Shown piece after piece: positions 33,847 through 45,717 of a stretch of DNA of 64,000 bases; positions within the stretch are counted from its first letter, which is position 1; each line of letters opens with the position of its first letter. The notes beneath the pieces were generated by a model that saw only the letters and a program-made list of their open reading frames with translations, was not told the origin of the DNA and ran no database searches. The stretch lies in assembly GCA_963573315.1 (NCBI GenBank), contig OY752141.1, forward strand, positions 1,240,001-1,304,000, given 5' to 3'. The position numbers and the translations under genes are program-made. This stretch comes from Entomortierella parvispora. Its lineage: Eukaryota; Mortierellomycota; Mortierellomycetes; Mortierellales; Mortierellaceae.

Positions 33847-34196
33847 GGCTGTGAATTGCGTTTGTTTTCCTTGGTTGGCTGGCTGGTTGAAGGTGGGTGG
33901 AAGAGAAGAAGAGAAAAGGTATAAAGAAGAGGAAGAAGCAGGAGAGAACGTTGCTCGTGCGCCCAAGGGAAAGAGACAGGGAGAAAGGATCCTCTCTCTC
34001 TCTCTGTGAGTGGGCCGAACTCTGTTTTCTTTGACGGATGACACCCTTTTCTCTGCTCTTCACCCACAATCACATGAAGACCCGGTTCTCTCTTTCATTC
34101 TCCTAGCAGAGCGGGTGCTCTCGTTTTTTTTTTTTTTTTGTCTTTGTCATAACGACTTACGGCGAACACGGCGAACACGGAGGCAGGGAAACGCAA
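33847..34196. other. 5' flank of the THEM6-like gene
   Basis: Simple-sequence-rich flank with GA/CT tracts at 33900-34010 and a T tract near 34125. No gene supported. Confidence 0.4.
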
Positions 34197-34357
34197 CGGA
34201 CGCGTACTATACACAATGTGTGCTGGAGGACGGCAACTCTTGCCGTCCCATTCCCGAGACTTGCTTCAACCCTTTCTTGAAAATAACATGGTCGTCGGGT
34301 GCCAAGGGTTGTCGGTTGCACAGTGATCAACTCTGCCATTGCATGTTTTCAGACGGG
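34197..34357 (+). CDS. possible exon of a small cysteine-rich protein (incomplete)
   Basis: An open segment encodes TQCVLEDGNSCRPIPETCFN and, further on, GAKGC and LCHCMFSDG: six cysteines in about 55 residues. It ends at a consensus donor (GG|GTAAGT, donor at 34358) and is preceded by a plausible CAG acceptor. A possible next Cys-rich segment (CGRSCRCMYRF) lies near 34605-34640. I could not find a start exon in phase. The coding nature rests only on composition and the splice site. Confidence 0.3.
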
Positions 34358-34691
34358 TAAGTTGGACAAAAATGTTTATTTTCGCTGTGAAGCTGATCTC
34401 TAGTCGGTGAACAAAGTGCAACAGGGCGTGCCATGGTGTGGCGTCCATTTCTTCCTTGATGCTTTTGCGCCAAGGGAATCGAGGGAGGAGACAAGGGCTT
34501 GCGTCAATGTTGGGATCATATAGGAGCTATCCAGCTCAACCATAAAATGTCGATCCTTTTTTCGAACAAAGACGGCAAGTTTGGCTTGCTGTTTGTGTCT
34601 TACTGTGGAAGATCATGTCGATGTATGTATCGTTTTTGTTTGCTCAATTGCAAAAGTAAAAGTGCGAGTTTTTTTTTTTTTCCTTGGTCTT

Positions 34692-35252
34692 TCAAGACTC
34701 GTGGTGCAAAAGATGCCGAAGCTTCTTGCCGAGGGAGCGCAAAGCCGAGGCCTTTCCATCCTTGATCGACAGAGACTCTGCGGTGACCGTGGAGGCGGCA
34801 GAAGAGGCAGATGAGGTCGAGGAGGCAGTCCAGGTTCGGCTCAAGTCGAGCGAGCTAGATTTGCTGCTGTAGGCAGAGTTCGAAGAGGATGAGGAGGACA
34901 AGACCAGCTCGGGACGACCACGGGCAAGATCACTGGTGTGGTAGTGAATTGTCTTCTTACAGTGGCCGCTGTGGGGGTGGCGCTCCAGAGCCTCGGTCAA
35001 GGCATCGTGGTCAAAACTCTCTGGCGAGACGCTGTTCCTGCGAGAGCCAGCCAAGGACGAGGCACAGCTAGAGCCAGAGCTGCTGGATCTGCCCTTGGAG
35101 TGGGAGGCGCAATCGTGTTGGACCGAGGACAGCGTGGAGCGGGTAGAGGGGCGCTTGGGCTCTGCTGCCAGGGAGATACGACGGACAACCACAATGGGAG
35201 CCTTCTTGGACTTTGTGGAGGAAACGGAAGAGGAAGAGGTGGAGGCGTGCAT
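34692..35252 (-). CDS. serine-rich protein of unknown function
   Basis: Single exon on the minus strand, 186 aa from the ATG at 35252; upstream in-frame codons lack an ATG. Long Ser tracts (STSSSSVSS, SSSSSSNSAYSSKSSS) alternate with basic patches (KSKKAPIVVVRRISLA and a terminal LRSLGKKLRHLLHH). There is no signal peptide, membrane segment or known domain. The composition suggests a disordered, phosphorylated protein with a short C-terminal amphipathic basic helix. The simple composition lowers confidence, but the frame is intact and the surrounding T/A tracts delimit it. Confidence 0.5.
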   Translation of the reverse strand: MHASTSSSSVSSTKSKKAPIVVVRRISLAAEPKRPSTRSTLSSVQHDCASHSKGRSSSSGSSCASSLAGSRRNSVSPESFDHDALTEALERHPHSGHCKKTIHYHTSDLARGRPELVLSSSSSSNSAYSSKSSSLDLSRTWTASSTSSASSAASTVTAESLSIKDGKASALRSLGKKLRHLLHHES

Positions 35253-37042
35253 GGTGATGATGGTTGTGATGGTTGGTGTTGTGAATGTGATTGTAGGTGT
35301 CAACGTGGTGGCGACTATGTTGGGAAGTAAAGTGCGTTTTGTTTGCTTGGATGATTGCTGTGAGTTCCTTCTGCTTTTGCTTTGTTGATGATGAAGAATC
35401 AGAAAGAAAGAAAAAAAAAAAAAAAAAAAGAGGAAAGGGTGCAGTTGGTCTGTTCCTTTTGTACTACTTCAGCCTTGCGTTCAGCTCCCAGCGGATTGGG
35501 CGCGCATGCACCGAGTAAATCAATGAGAAAGCCCAATTGCTCGGCGAACTGGGCAAACTTGGCGGAGGTTGCACACACACCCCTGGCATCGCCCATTTCT
35601 TGCGCCTGTACGCCCTTCCAAAGCCTGCCTTTGCGAGAGCCCTAAAAGAAATTACCGGTAGTGCTATTGACTGCGGGCAGGTTTATCTCCCGTACAAAGA
35701 AAAACCGAGAAATTGTCCTTTGTAGAAGAAAGCAACAAGCAATTGAGCCAGAGGGGAGGCCAAGCAAAAGAAAAGGGTCGGTTCCTGAACCGTGATAAGA
35801 CTGTTACACAGCCGACGTCAAGGATGATCCCTCTCTGCTGAGCTACAGTATCGCCCCACGGGGCACAGTTCATTTTTGATTTTCGAAAGCATTGGCAAGG
35901 TTAGGTTGTTGCTGCGGCAGTGCATCCTGCTTGTCAGATCCACCCACTTTGGGAAACTGGACGACAGATTGCCTCCTCGATTCGGGCATGTTCTTGCACT
36001 GCTGGGCGGTGCTTTTGTCTTCCCCTCGCCCCCGCAATCCGCAACCCCTGACCTTTTGTACTTGATTCAGTAGTGTGCAGTAGAAACACATCATGCCTTG
36101 TGGATTTGAAATACATGTATGTACTTTGACCTGACCTTGTAGGACTCTCTATCTTGCGTCCGTGTCCTGCTCCATGAACATGACTCGAACACGCTACGCT
36201 ATCTTCACTCCTATGCTTAACGCTGCCTAAATCAAGCCAGCCCTCTAGCAATCTCTCTTTTGAACCAGTCTCTAGCGAGGGTAAACGCAAGACCGTGGTT
36301 TTGAACCTGCCTCTCAATCAGCCAGCAAGCACCCCGGTTGTATCATCTCCAACCCTTGCAGTCAAACACACGAGAGGACGAGGCAAGAATAGATCCGCTG
36401 GCATTCCGTTCATTGGCCGGGTGTGGGTTCCCCTGCGGCGGCCCAGCCTCGAGCCTCTAGGCTCGGGGCCCCAGGTGAATAGCTCGAATCAAAATCACGG
36501 TTGCCACCAAATTTGTTTTTAGCTTTGAGAAGCTCTTCTGACTGGCTGATCTTTTTTTCTGGATATATTGCCTGTCGAGTCGGTCTGTCTTCTCTGGGTT
36601 CCGTCTCCCTTTTGGACCTCGGCCTCATTCTTCATTCTTTTCATTCCTCTTCATTCATCATTCTTCTTCTCTTAATCCCTTTGCTCAGCCAGCACGGTCC
36701 GCATTCGTAATCTCGGTATGTTTGTTGTGTACACACGCCCAAGATACAACTACACCTCGTCACATGACCATAGATCGTAGACAGCACACCACAGCCCACA
36801 ACTCACAAGACGCGACGAGAGATGCACATTCATCATCCATTGGAATGACCACGTCAAGCCGGTGGACCAGGACAGAACCGGTTCCTTCAGGAAGACCGCC
36901 CCAGGTCCCTTCATAGTGTTGAAGGTCAAACGCGACAAGTCCCTGTGCTGACCCTGTTCCTTTTACGCTGTCTGCACCCCAGCATACGCCGATAGACCAC
37001 AAAAACAGGAAACAGCGAGCACAACCCAAGCGACTTTTCAGA
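35253..37042. other. long intergenic stretch before chitin synthase
   Basis: About 1.8 kb with no gene I can defend. It holds a purine-rich A tract near 35411-35430, a GC-rich stem-loop-like palindrome near 36450-36470 (CGAGCCTCTAGGCTCG) and the pyrimidine-rich chitin synthase promoter at 36600-36700. Confidence 0.5.
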
Positions 37043-40000
37043 ATGTCCCGTTACCCGAACGGAGGACAATCACCCTCGAACTATCCGATGCAGAATGTCA
37101 CAGTGCAGTACAACCCCAACGCCAACCCCTTTGACGACGATCCTCCTCAGCGAGACTTTTCTCAGGATGCTCCTCTCTTGCTCTCCTCAGGATACAACAG
37201 GAATCAGAACGCTGGAGTAAATAATCCCCCCGCACACCACATTCACAATGGCGGCTATGGCCATAGCCCATCATTGTCACCTGGATACACTCCCCCATCG
37301 CCTGGATTTGCTCCTCCTTCTCCCTACGTTCCATACCAACAGCCTGGACTAGGTATGGCCATGCCGTCGCCACAGGTCCATCAAAACCCCTTTGGCACCC
37401 CGGACCAGCGTCAGCCAGCACAATTTGACATGTCTGCCAGTGTGCCTCTTGGCCCAGGGGGCTTTGCACCTTTACCCACTATATCCGGATCCATCTCACC
37501 TGGACCACCTGATACTAGACATTATGGACCTGCTCCTGCTGCACAGCGCCGTCGATTCCACACCACAAAGAAGGTTAATTTGACTTCAGGAAACTTGGTT
37601 TTGGACTGTCCTGTTCCCTCAAAGTTCTTGAAGTCTCTCAAGCATCAGGAAGGCGAAGAGTTCACTCACATGCGGTACACTGCCGCCACCTGTGATCCGA
37701 ATGATTTCCTGGCCGAGAACTATACTCTGCGACCCCTCATTGTCGAGCAACAACCTCGAGAGACCGAATTATTCATTGTCATGACAATGTATAACGTAAG
37801 GATACGGTACTGACCAGTAAGAAAGCGATATCGGTAGTGGCAGCCTTTACTAATGAACCTCGTTCTTCTGGTGGAATTCGACTGCAGGAGGACGAAGTTT
37901 TGTTCACTAGGACCATGCACGGAGTGATGAAAAACATTCGCCATCTCACAACCCGAGACCGCTCAAGAACCTGGGGACCTGACGCATGGAAGAAAGTTGT
38001 GGTGTGCATTGTTTCTGATGGTCGATCAAAGATCAACCCAAAAACGCTGAACGTTCTGGCTGCCATGGGAGTTTATCAAGATGGCGTCGCGAAAAGTGTC
38101 GTGAACGACAAGCCTGTCACTGCTCACATTTACGAGGTATATGCACAAATAGCACACATCGTTATCCTCCGACGTTGAGCACCATAAACAGCACGCTAAC
38201 AACTTTGGTCTTCTTCATACTCTAGTATACAACGCAGGTGTCCATTGACCCTGAGATGCAGCGATCTGGACACGATAAGGGCTATGTACCTGTCCAGATC
38301 CTGTTCTGTCTCAAGGAAAAGAATGCCAAGAAGCTGAACTCTCATCGGTGAGTAACTAGTCTCGCTTTTTTAGGGCTCCAGTTTTAGGGCTATTGGCTTG
38401 ACACCTCCGATCGCAAATGTGAAACCTCTAACCTCATTTTAATCATGCTTTAGTTGGTTTTTCAACGCCTTCGGACAAGTCCTCAAGCCCAATGTTTGTG
38501 TGCTGCTGGATGTGGGAACGCGCCCGGGAGCGACGTCCATCTATCATCTCTGGAAGGCCTTCGATCTGAACTCTAATGTTGGTGGCGCCTGCGGTGAGAT
38601 TTGTGTCATGTTGGGTCGTGGAGGTAGCCAACTGCTCAATCCTCTCGTTGCCTCTCAGAACTTTGAGTACAAGATGTCCAACATTCTTGACAAGCCACTG
38701 GAGTCGGTATTTGGATATATCTCGGTTTTGCCTGGAGCATTCTCTGCTTACCGCTACCGTGCCCTTCAAAACGACCCATCGGGTCAGGGACCACTTGAGA
38801 AGTATTTTTTGGGTGAAAAATTCCATGGATCGGATGCCAACATTTTCACCGCCAACATGTACCTTGCTGAGGATCGTATCCTTTGCTTCGAATTGGTTGC
38901 AAAGAGAAACTGTGCCTGGGTCCTTCAGTATGTCAAGTCGGCCTATGGAGAGACAGATGTGCCTTCCACCGTGGCTGAATTTATCTCGCAGCGTCGTCGT
39001 TGGTTGAACGGTTCCTTCTTCGCCTCAGTCTACGCTCTGACGCACAGTTTTGATATCTGGCGATCGGATCACTCGACTGCTCGAAAGATATTTTTCCACA
39101 TCGAGTTCTTTTATAGCTTTGTGTCTCTCTTCTTTTCTTGGTTTGCCTTGGTAAGTGCTCGTTTGAATTAAGTTGTATCTTTGGATGTTGAGAGAGTTGA
39201 CAGGTTGAACAACAATTAACAAAAAGTTCCCCTCTATCTGCCCCTCTCTCACTGCTATAGGCAAACTTCTATTTGACTTTCTATATTCTTGGAAATGCCA
39301 TGGTCTTTGAGCTCAACGCTGATGGAACCGTAGCTCAATCGAGTCCCTTTGGCGAAAACGACATCGGATTCTGGGTGTTCACCGTCACTCGGTACATTTA
39401 CATTCTGTTGATCATTGCCCAGTTCATTATGAGTATGGGTAACCGTCCTCAGGGGTCCAACTGGGCCTACAAATCTTCGATGGGCTTCTTTGCAATTCTG
39501 ATGGGCTACATGCTCTTTGGGGCCGGCTACATGACAGTAAACGGAATCAACAAGGCTCAAGAAGAAGCAGCTGCACAGTCCGGCAGCGGGGAATCCATCG
39601 CCGCTCTATACTTCCAGAACGCCATGTTCCGCAATACCGTCATCTCACTGGCTTCGACCTATGGTCTCTATTTCTTTTCCAGTTTCCTGTTCTTGGAACC
39701 CTGGCATATGTTCCACTCGTTTCTCCAGTACCTATTCATGGTCCCTTCGTATGTCAACATTCTCAACGTCTACGCGTTCTGTAACATCCATGACATCTCC
39801 TGGGGAACCAAGGGAGATACCTCGGTGGCAACGGATCTAGGTGTAGCCAAGAAGACAGCAGACGGAGTGGAGGTCACTGTGCCAACGGACAGCCATGACA
39901 TCAACATGGCCTATGACGAGGCTGTGTCAGCCCTATCGGTCAAGACTGTGGAGGTGAAGCAGTCTAGAGATGCAAAGACCAAGCAGGAGGATTACTACAG

Positions 40001-40211
40001 AGAGATTCGTACGCGGGTCCTGCTGAGTTGGATTATGAGTAACGCCTTGTTGGTGGCCCTGGTCACGTCCACGGTGTTTGGTGACTTCAAGGCAACAAGC
40101 ACGATGTACCTTGGAATCGTGCTCTGGTCTGTGGCAGGGTTGGCTTTCTTCAGGTTCTGTGGCAGTGTCACCTATATGTTCTTACGTCTGTTCAATGGCC
40201 GCGTAATCTAG
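37043..40211 (+). CDS. chitin synthase (class I-III type)
   Basis: Five exons: 37043-37795, 37888-38136, 38226-38347, 38454-39150, 39261-40211 (923 aa). A disordered Pro/Gly/Asn-rich N terminus precedes the catalytic core: [71 protein letters not shown] and the hallmark QRRRWLNGS. Several C-terminal membrane spans follow, ending in [16 protein letters not shown]. It polymerises GlcNAc from UDP-GlcNAc and extrudes chitin across the plasma membrane. The long cytoplasmic N terminus and absence of a myosin motor place it in division 1. The next gene starts only 164 nt downstream on the same strand. Confidence 0.95.
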
Positions 40212-40375
40212 CTTAAATTTTTTCGTCGATTAAAAAAACTGCATTAATTAATTAGTCATGTGATATAGCCTCACTAATTTCGGAGGCGCATGTTGATCTG
40301 TGCCCTCGAATGCCACCATTATTGTCTCTCCATCTTGTGCCTCTGATTCGCTCTTGTCCCCTTTCACCCCTCACA

Positions 40376-43191
40376 ATGTCCATTGCGCCGCCACCATTGC
40401 CCGCGGCCATCAGTGGCTTCGGGAACCAGAATGTCGTCGAGGAAACGACCCCCCAGGAAAATGGATCTACTTCTATGGATACCACGCCTGATGAAGTCGG
40501 ATTCATTTATCCTCCTCCTCACATTAAAGGTACGATGCCTTGACCAACACTAGTAAAAGTGATCTACTCTAGTTGCAAGTCTTTAAAACGTATGATTTTT
40601 TTTTTTCTTCCTTGTATTGCATGTGTCGCTCGTAGAAATTGCTGACAAGACAGCCGCGTATGTTGCTGGCAGTGGATCAGGAGCATTACTGGAGCAGCGT
40701 TTGCTGCAAAAAGAAAAGAACAATGCACGATTCTGCTTCTTGAACCCAACAGATCCCTTCCACGCCTACTATGCATTCAAGGTCCAAGAAGCAAAGTCTG
40801 GCAAAGGTACAGGCAGACTTTTTGCTTTGCGATGAGGAAGATTGCGGTTGTTACAATAGTAGGAAAAGGTAGACACTAAGCATTTTGTTTTTTTTAATAC
40901 TGCTTAGCCCCCAAGGCTGCCGAGATCAAAGCGGAAGTGGAGGCAAAAGTCGAGGAGGCGATCAAACCACCACCTCAAGAACCACCAGAGTTGGAATTCA
41001 TGGCGCCCATGCCCTCAGTCTCTGCTCAGGATCTGTAAGATTGATGACTTAACTGTTTCTGAGGACACCTCTAATTACTTTTTTACACAGGCGCACTCAC
41101 CTAGTACGTTTCCAATCTTTTTTTTTTTATTTTTACTTTTAGGGATATTATGAAGCTTACAGCGCAGTTTGTAGCCAGGAATGGAAGGAACTTCATGGAC
41201 TTGTTGAATGAGCGCGAGAAGCGCAACTACCAGTTTGACTTTCTCCGCAACAATCACAGTCTGTTTGGATACTTTTCAAAACTTGTGGAGCAGTACACAA
41301 AGATCCTGGTACCGACCCCCGTCATGTTGGAGCAGATCAACGCCAGATCCAAGGACAAATACGCCGTTCAGGAGAATGTTATGAAGCGAGTCGAATACAC
41401 TGCTTACCAGCAGGAACTTCGAAAGAAGAGAAACGAGAAGGAGGATGCTGAAAGACGTAAGTCCATACGATCAAATTCCCGTGCTATTTCTTGACTCTAA
41501 TCGACTCATTGCTCTGTATATTGATTTATTTTCTATAGAGGCATTCTTGAGCATCAACTGGCAGGATTTCGTGGTCGTACAGACAATTGAGTTTACGGAA
41601 GCTGATGATGCTGTAGAGTTGCCACTGCCCAAGAGTCTTAGGGAGCTTGAAAATATGTCTCTGGCTCAAAAGCGAATGGTTCAAATTTTGGCTGAAACTG
41701 AGCATGCACCAGCGGACGGACCTCAGGATATTGAGATTGACGATAACGATGATGATGTTGATATGGAGGACTCGGATGAGGAACAAGATGAGGAGCAGGA
41801 GCAGAGTGGTCGTTCGAACGAGGTCGTCATGACAGCCCCTGTGACTGGACTGCCCATGAAGATCAAGGAAGGTTATGTTCCCAAGGCCTTCAAGGGTCGC
41901 ACTGGAGCCGCTCTGCAGGAAGCTACTCAGACATGTCCTCGTTGTGGAGAACAGATCCCCATGTCAGAGATGGACGAACACGTCCGTATCGAACTGTTGG
42001 ATCCACGATGGAAGGAGCTGCGCGATCAGGCTGATGCCAAGAACAAGGCCAGTAACATGCTCTCGGATGGTAGGCTATTACTTTTTTTTGTGCTGCAAGC
42101 GAAAGTTGACTTGGCTGTGGACTTTTTTTTAATAGGAATGCTGATCTTCTTTTGTTGTGGTACTAGGTACTGATGTGGCAAAGAACTTGAATATGCTCAA
42201 GGTCCATCGTACAGACATTTTCACTACAGAAGAAGAGGACAGGAGGAACGCAGAGGAAGAGAGAAAACGTCGTATTGAGAAAGAAATGAACGTTTGGGAT
42301 GGTCAAACTACCACCGTGGCCATTACCGCACAAAGGAATGCCGCTGCTGCTGCTGCTGCGGTCGCAGCCGGCGGCCCGTCATATGCCCAAGAAGCTGCGG
42401 CCAGAGATGCAGAATCTTCAATTGGACCCCAGATGGGACACGCCCCTGCTCAACCTCCTCTCTTCCACCAGCCAGGATCGTACAACCAAACCTACCGCTT
42501 GCAACCAGGCGGATTGCCTCCACCACCCATGCCCGGTATGATCCCTCCACCTGGCATGCCCGGTATGCCACCACCTCACTTTGCCCCTCCCCCAGGCATG
42601 CCTCCATTCTATCCAGGACCCCCTGGCTTGGCGCCTCCTCCACCACCAGGTATAGGATTGGCAGCCCCTCCTGCTTCCGCCAACCTGCCTCCCCGGCCAG
42701 CAGTTCTAGCTACAGCTCCAGCCCCTGGAACATCTTCACCACAAGTGCCCGCGCAGACACCTCCAGTGGGCCGTCATGCAGATGAAGATCTTACAGAACA
42801 GGACCGCGACAGCAAGCGACTTAAGTCTGAGCACAACTCTCCCTTCCCGCCTGCTGGATCCCCTGCATTCTCTGGACCTGCTGCAACATCTTCAGCCTCA
42901 TTACCTATGGGACCAAGCTGGATCACATTGGATATCCAGTTTGCTGATTCGGAGGATATTAAACCAGAGTGGAACCGGGATAAGCTGTCAACAGTGACGA
43001 TTGAGAACTTAGTCAGTGGAACTATGGTCTCTACGCTGAAGGACCGAATCATGGCGACGACTGGATTCCCTGTTGGAAAACAGAAGCTGATATTGAGCGA
43101 TGGCACGGTCACCAAGAACGCGACAACTTTGGGCGAGTATGGATTCAGGATTGGTCAACGCGGCGAACTGAAGTTGGCGGTGAAGAAGTAG
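40376..43191 (+). CDS. SF3A1: splicing factor 3A subunit 1 (SF3A1/Prp21)
   Basis: Six exons: 40376-40529, 40636-40806, 40908-41034, 41143-41456, 41539-42069, 42167-43191 (773 aa). Two SURP domains are clear: one at about residues 52-108 (ARFCFLNPTDPFHAYYAFKV) and one at about 152-208 (RNYQFDFLRNNHSLFGYFSK). A middle region with VKVHRTDIF-like sequence (MLKVHRTDIFTTEEED) follows, then Pro-rich linkers and a C-terminal ubiquitin-like domain (TGFPVGKQKLILSDG). The SF3a complex (SF3A1-A2-A3) joins the U2 snRNP before the first splicing step. An internal CxxC...H patch (TCPRCGEQIPMSEMDEHVRI) is present, as in the family. Confidence 0.95.
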
Positions 43192-44045
43192 TTGTATTTT
43201 TGTATTAGAAAAGCAAACAAAAAAAACAAAAAAAGGAAGCAAAGAGAAATGAAGACAGGTGAAGACAAAGTGAAGAAGAACGCACACATGCTATCCACTT
43301 GTCCGCTTGAGCTGGCTTTTCCCTTTTTTTTTTTTTGCCACCAATTTCCCACACGGCAAAGAGACAATAAAAATTAAATCGTCGCACGGAGTTGGAAGCC
43401 CTCTTTTCCAAATCTCTTATTCAGGTAGAGATTTCTGACAGTCACTCGGAGAGGCAACATCCATGGACATCCATGGCCATCCATCGATCGTGGCCATCTC
43501 CAACAGCCATCCATCAGGACAGGACCATCTCTGGCTGCCATGCGTCTCTGCGTGCCACGGATCAGGAGTTCCGCCATCATCACTGGAGTCGTGGAAGGGG
43601 GGAATGAAGGGCTCATCTGATCACATGGATGAATGAACAAACCCATGGAGTGAATGGTCACCTCCTTTGTCCTCCATGCATGAACAGTGATTCATGTCGG
43701 CACAGACATCTTGCACTTTCCAACCAGAAGCCTCGGTCATGGACTTTGGGAAGCAAGTCTTATGAAGGAATAGGACGGGACATCCTTTATGGGGAACCTT
43801 TGATTCTGAAGAGTCTATCGCAAATGAAAGAAATAGTCATCAATCTGCCTCACCAGAGCACCAGCGAAAGCGACATCCTCTCAACGCCTAAAGCAGGGAA
43901 TGACACCACTGACGGGAAGAGGTTCATCAGACTTTGCAGGAGAATATGTTCCATCAGGAGTGGCTCACAGACCAAGAGATCAGATCATCACTTGACAGGT
44001 CAGACCTCTAATCTGTCTCTTGCTCTCTCTACCTAATAGGACAAT
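43192..44045. other. SF3A1 3' flank and RPL17 promoter/leader
   Basis: No gene. CCATCCAT-type short repeats occur at 43460-43520. A pyrimidine-rich stretch ending in TAATAG|G at about 44040, five bases before the RPL17 ATG, looks like the acceptor of a 5' leader intron, common in ribosomal protein genes. Its donor was not identified. Confidence 0.45.
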
Positions 44046-45343
44046 ATGGTCAGATACGCTGCCACCCCAGCCAACAGCTCCAAGAGTAAGTGACAGGAGA
44101 CACAATGACCAGCAATGGATATACAATTGGAAGAGAAGAGACAAAGGACAAAAGCAAAAAGCCTACCAGCTTGAAAGGACATGCTCTTTCTGCAGTCTTT
44201 ACAACCTTTCTCTCTGGACTCAATTGGAGCTGTGTCTTTTCCCCGGTCCCAAAGAAAAATACCTAATCAGCATCGGATCGATTTCTCTTTTTTTCCAAAT
44301 TTATCAGCTGCTTTGTCTCGCGGCTCCTACCTCCGTGTTCACTTCAAGAACACCCGTGAGGTCGCCGCTGCCATCTCCGGCATGAAGTTGACCAAGGCTT
44401 TGACTTACCTCGAGGATGTCAAGGAGCACAAGCAGGCCATTCCTTTCCGTCGCTTCAACGGCGGTATCGGTCGCACTGCCCAGGCCAAGCCTTTCGGCAC
44501 CACCATGGCCCGCTGGCCCGCCAAGTCCTGCGAGTTCGTCTTGGACTTGCTTAAGAACGCCGAGTCCAACGCTGAGGTATTATATGGTCTTTATATTTGC
44601 AGTCATTTTGTTGTCATTATTTCCATGGGACGACGACGACAACGACAAAACTGGTGGAAAAAGAAAAGAAGCAGTGCAGCCATTCAACAAGGATCAACAC
44701 CCCTCCTATCGACGAGCATCAGAGCAATGGAGCATTGGGAAAGAACATGAAGCGATTTTTTCGCCAGTTTTCAAAAATCAGCATACAGGATGGAAACAGT
44801 TTACGCTTCACGACTGCATTATCTTTTTACTTTGTGTATTGTTGGCGAACTTGGAGCAGACTTTTGATAAACATGAAAATGGAGGCTAGGCTTAAAATAC
44901 TGCAATTGAGGAGGATCCAACGATATTATCCTCAACACAAAGCGTCTTTGATACTTGATCTGGATCGACTGCCTTTTGGCACACCAACACCGAGGATATA
45001 CCTTTGGAACAGGAGAAACAAAGCGACGCCGTCTTCTAGAAAACAACAGCCAGTTCTCGAAGGATGAAGTTCTCACCATTCTCTCCCTTTATTCCTTCTC
45101 AATCATCAGGTCAAGGGCTTGGAGCAGGAGGCTCTTGTCATCAAGCACATCCAGGTCAACCAGGCTCCCCGTCAGCGTCGTCGCACCTACCGTGCTCACG
45201 GTCGCATCAACCCCTACATGTCCTCCCCTTGCCACATCGAGATCATTCTCGCTGAGGAGAACGAGGGTGTCAAGCGTGAGGTTGAGGCCAAGAAGCCCAA
45301 GCTCAACGCTCGTCAGCTCGCTGCCCGTGCCCGTCGCGCTTAA
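44046..45343 (+). CDS. RPL17: 60S ribosomal protein L17 (uL22)
   Basis: Three exons: 44046-44085, 44308-44576, 45110-45343 (180 aa, family about 184). [13 protein letters not shown] starts the protein. [78 protein letters not shown] and CHIEIILAE are diagnostic. uL22 lines the exit tunnel of the large subunit. Codon use is strongly biased toward C-ending codons, as for a highly expressed gene. The second intron is 533 nt, unusually long here. Confidence 0.97.
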
Positions 45344-45717
45344 ATAATAAAACAACAACGCTCCCCCAACGAGAGAAAGATAGAAAAGGGGAAAAAAGGA
45401 TTTGAAAAAAAGAAAAAAGAATGAGGAAGTAAAAACCCTTATTCTCTTTTTTTTACTTTCTATCCATCCTTCCCTTTTCACTTTTTTGTCTTATCCTTAT
45501 TGTTCTGAGAAATGAAGCAACCAAAAAAAAAAACGCAATTGTCCCAGTTTTGTTTTCATCTTGCCTTTGAAATGATATTTATGCGGGCAGCTCAAACTGA
45601 TCCAAGAAGTCGGCACGGTATTTGATAACGCCTGCCAATGACCGCAATCGCGATGCTGTTTTCACTGTTTTCAGAACAGTTTTCTTCGGGAAAAGATATG
45701 GGTATTTATTTCCGTCG
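45344..45717. other. convergent spacer between RPL17 and TUBGCP5
   Basis: A-rich and T-rich tracts with AATAAT-type elements right after the RPL17 stop. No gene. Confidence 0.5.

Noticed and set aside
44181-44750. 189-codon frame containing RPL17 residues
   Set aside because: It is exon 2 of RPL17 extended into both introns; the correct model splices at 44308 and 44576.
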